From contig MSED01000010.1 in assembly GCA_002099365.1 (NCBI GenBank), positions 372,001 to 436,000 of the forward strand: a DNA stretch of 64,000 nt, given 5' to 3'. The notes under the pieces are model-generated. The model searched no databases and was not told the origin of the DNA. It saw only the letters and a program-made list of their open reading frames with translations. The position numbers and the translations under genes are program-made. Every line of letters starts with the position of its first letter. Positions within the stretch are counted from its first letter, which is position 1. This document shows positions 63,735-64,000 of the stretch, in pieces. The stretch is from Phialophora verrucosa (Eukaryota > Ascomycota > Eurotiomycetes > Chaetothyriales > Herpotrichiellaceae).

Positions 63735-64000
63735 TCAGACCACTTTCCACACCGTCATGTTCTTCAACAAAGTCCGCGGTCCCCAGATCTGCCTTGTTCG
63801 GAACTTTCTCAACTCCACCTCGTCAACATCATCGGCGTCGTGTCGTCCCGAGGGATTGGATCCTCCAACTCGCCCCTTTGCAGAGAGTGGCCGCTTCTCA
63901 TCCTGCAATACCCTCTGCTGTCTGTGCTCTCGTGCTTGGATCATCTTGGCCTCCCACTGCATGTCACCGACCTTCCATCCCCGGACTACCCACAAACACA
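63735..64000 (-). CDS. C-terminal part of an unidentified gene running off the window
   Basis: The frame ending with the stop at 63735 stays open to the window edge (64000), so only about 87 residues of the C-terminus are visible. It is charged (MIQAREHRQQRVLQDEK), has a Gly/Asp-rich loop (SNPSGRHDADDVDEVE), and ends KFRTRQIWGPRTLLKNMTVWKVV. I do not recognise the family. No internal start is forced, so the true start probably lies outside. Confidence 0.5.
   Translation of the reverse strand, partial: CLWVVRGWKVGDMQWEAKMIQAREHRQQRVLQDEKRPLSAKGRVGGSNPSGRHDADDVDEVELRKFRTRQIWGPRTLLKNMTVWKVV

Overview
The window looks like a filamentous ascomycete nuclear genome (Pezizomycotina). The gene content would suit Eurotiomycetes, perhaps a black-yeast-like lineage, but that placement is an inference. 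Genes are compact, most introns are about 50-80 nt with GTRNGT-type donors, several genes carry Zn2Cys6 regulators, and fungal-only families occur (DUF3431, DUF2293, GT15). Exon models below were built by hand from splice sites, reading phase and conserved family motifs. I saw no rRNA, tRNA, CRISPR array or convincing mobile element.

Left part (1-7.3 kb): the 3' part of a GT15 mannosyltransferase, a three-exon voltage-gated proton channel (Hv1 type), a mitochondrial-looking protein of the family usually labelled 'casein kinase II beta 2', and a four-helix membrane protein of unknown function.

Centre-left (7.3-20 kb): a plausible catabolic cluster. It holds an FAD-dependent dehydrogenase (fumarate reductase/ketosteroid dehydrogenase type), a Dal5-type carboxylate permease, a carboxymuconolactone-decarboxylase/enol-lactone-hydrolase-type fusion enzyme, and two Zn2Cys6 regulators. 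The permease and the fusion enzyme are divergent and share a promoter region; so do the two regulators. The domain order of the fusion is the reverse of bacterial PcaL. A GNAT acetyltransferase and a weakly supported Cys/Arg-rich gene follow.

Middle (24-37 kb): two unrelated-position small heat shock proteins of the fungal Hsp30 type, a Tyr-type bHLH regulator, a small mitochondrial-type membrane protein, an acidic hypothetical, an MDR reductase, a small hydrophilic protein with a duplicated GWPGLGT motif, and a five-exon GFA/CENP-V-type zinc protein. The second Hsp20 gene has a clear heat-shock element, a TATA box, and two in-frame starts that predict mitochondrial and cytosolic forms.

Right part (37-64 kb): a divergent pair of a class III CoA-transferase and an AtuA-type protein (probably acyl-CoA catabolism), a DHA1 MFS exporter, a LYR-like mitochondrial protein, a C2HC plus Zn2Cys6 regulator convergent with an SDR, a DUF3431 membrane protein, a Thr/Ser-rich secreted protein, a DUF2293 protein with an open frame past its stop, the copper chaperone Atx1, an HpcH/HpaI aldolase, the NatA auxiliary subunit (Naa15/Nat1), and the edge of one more gene.
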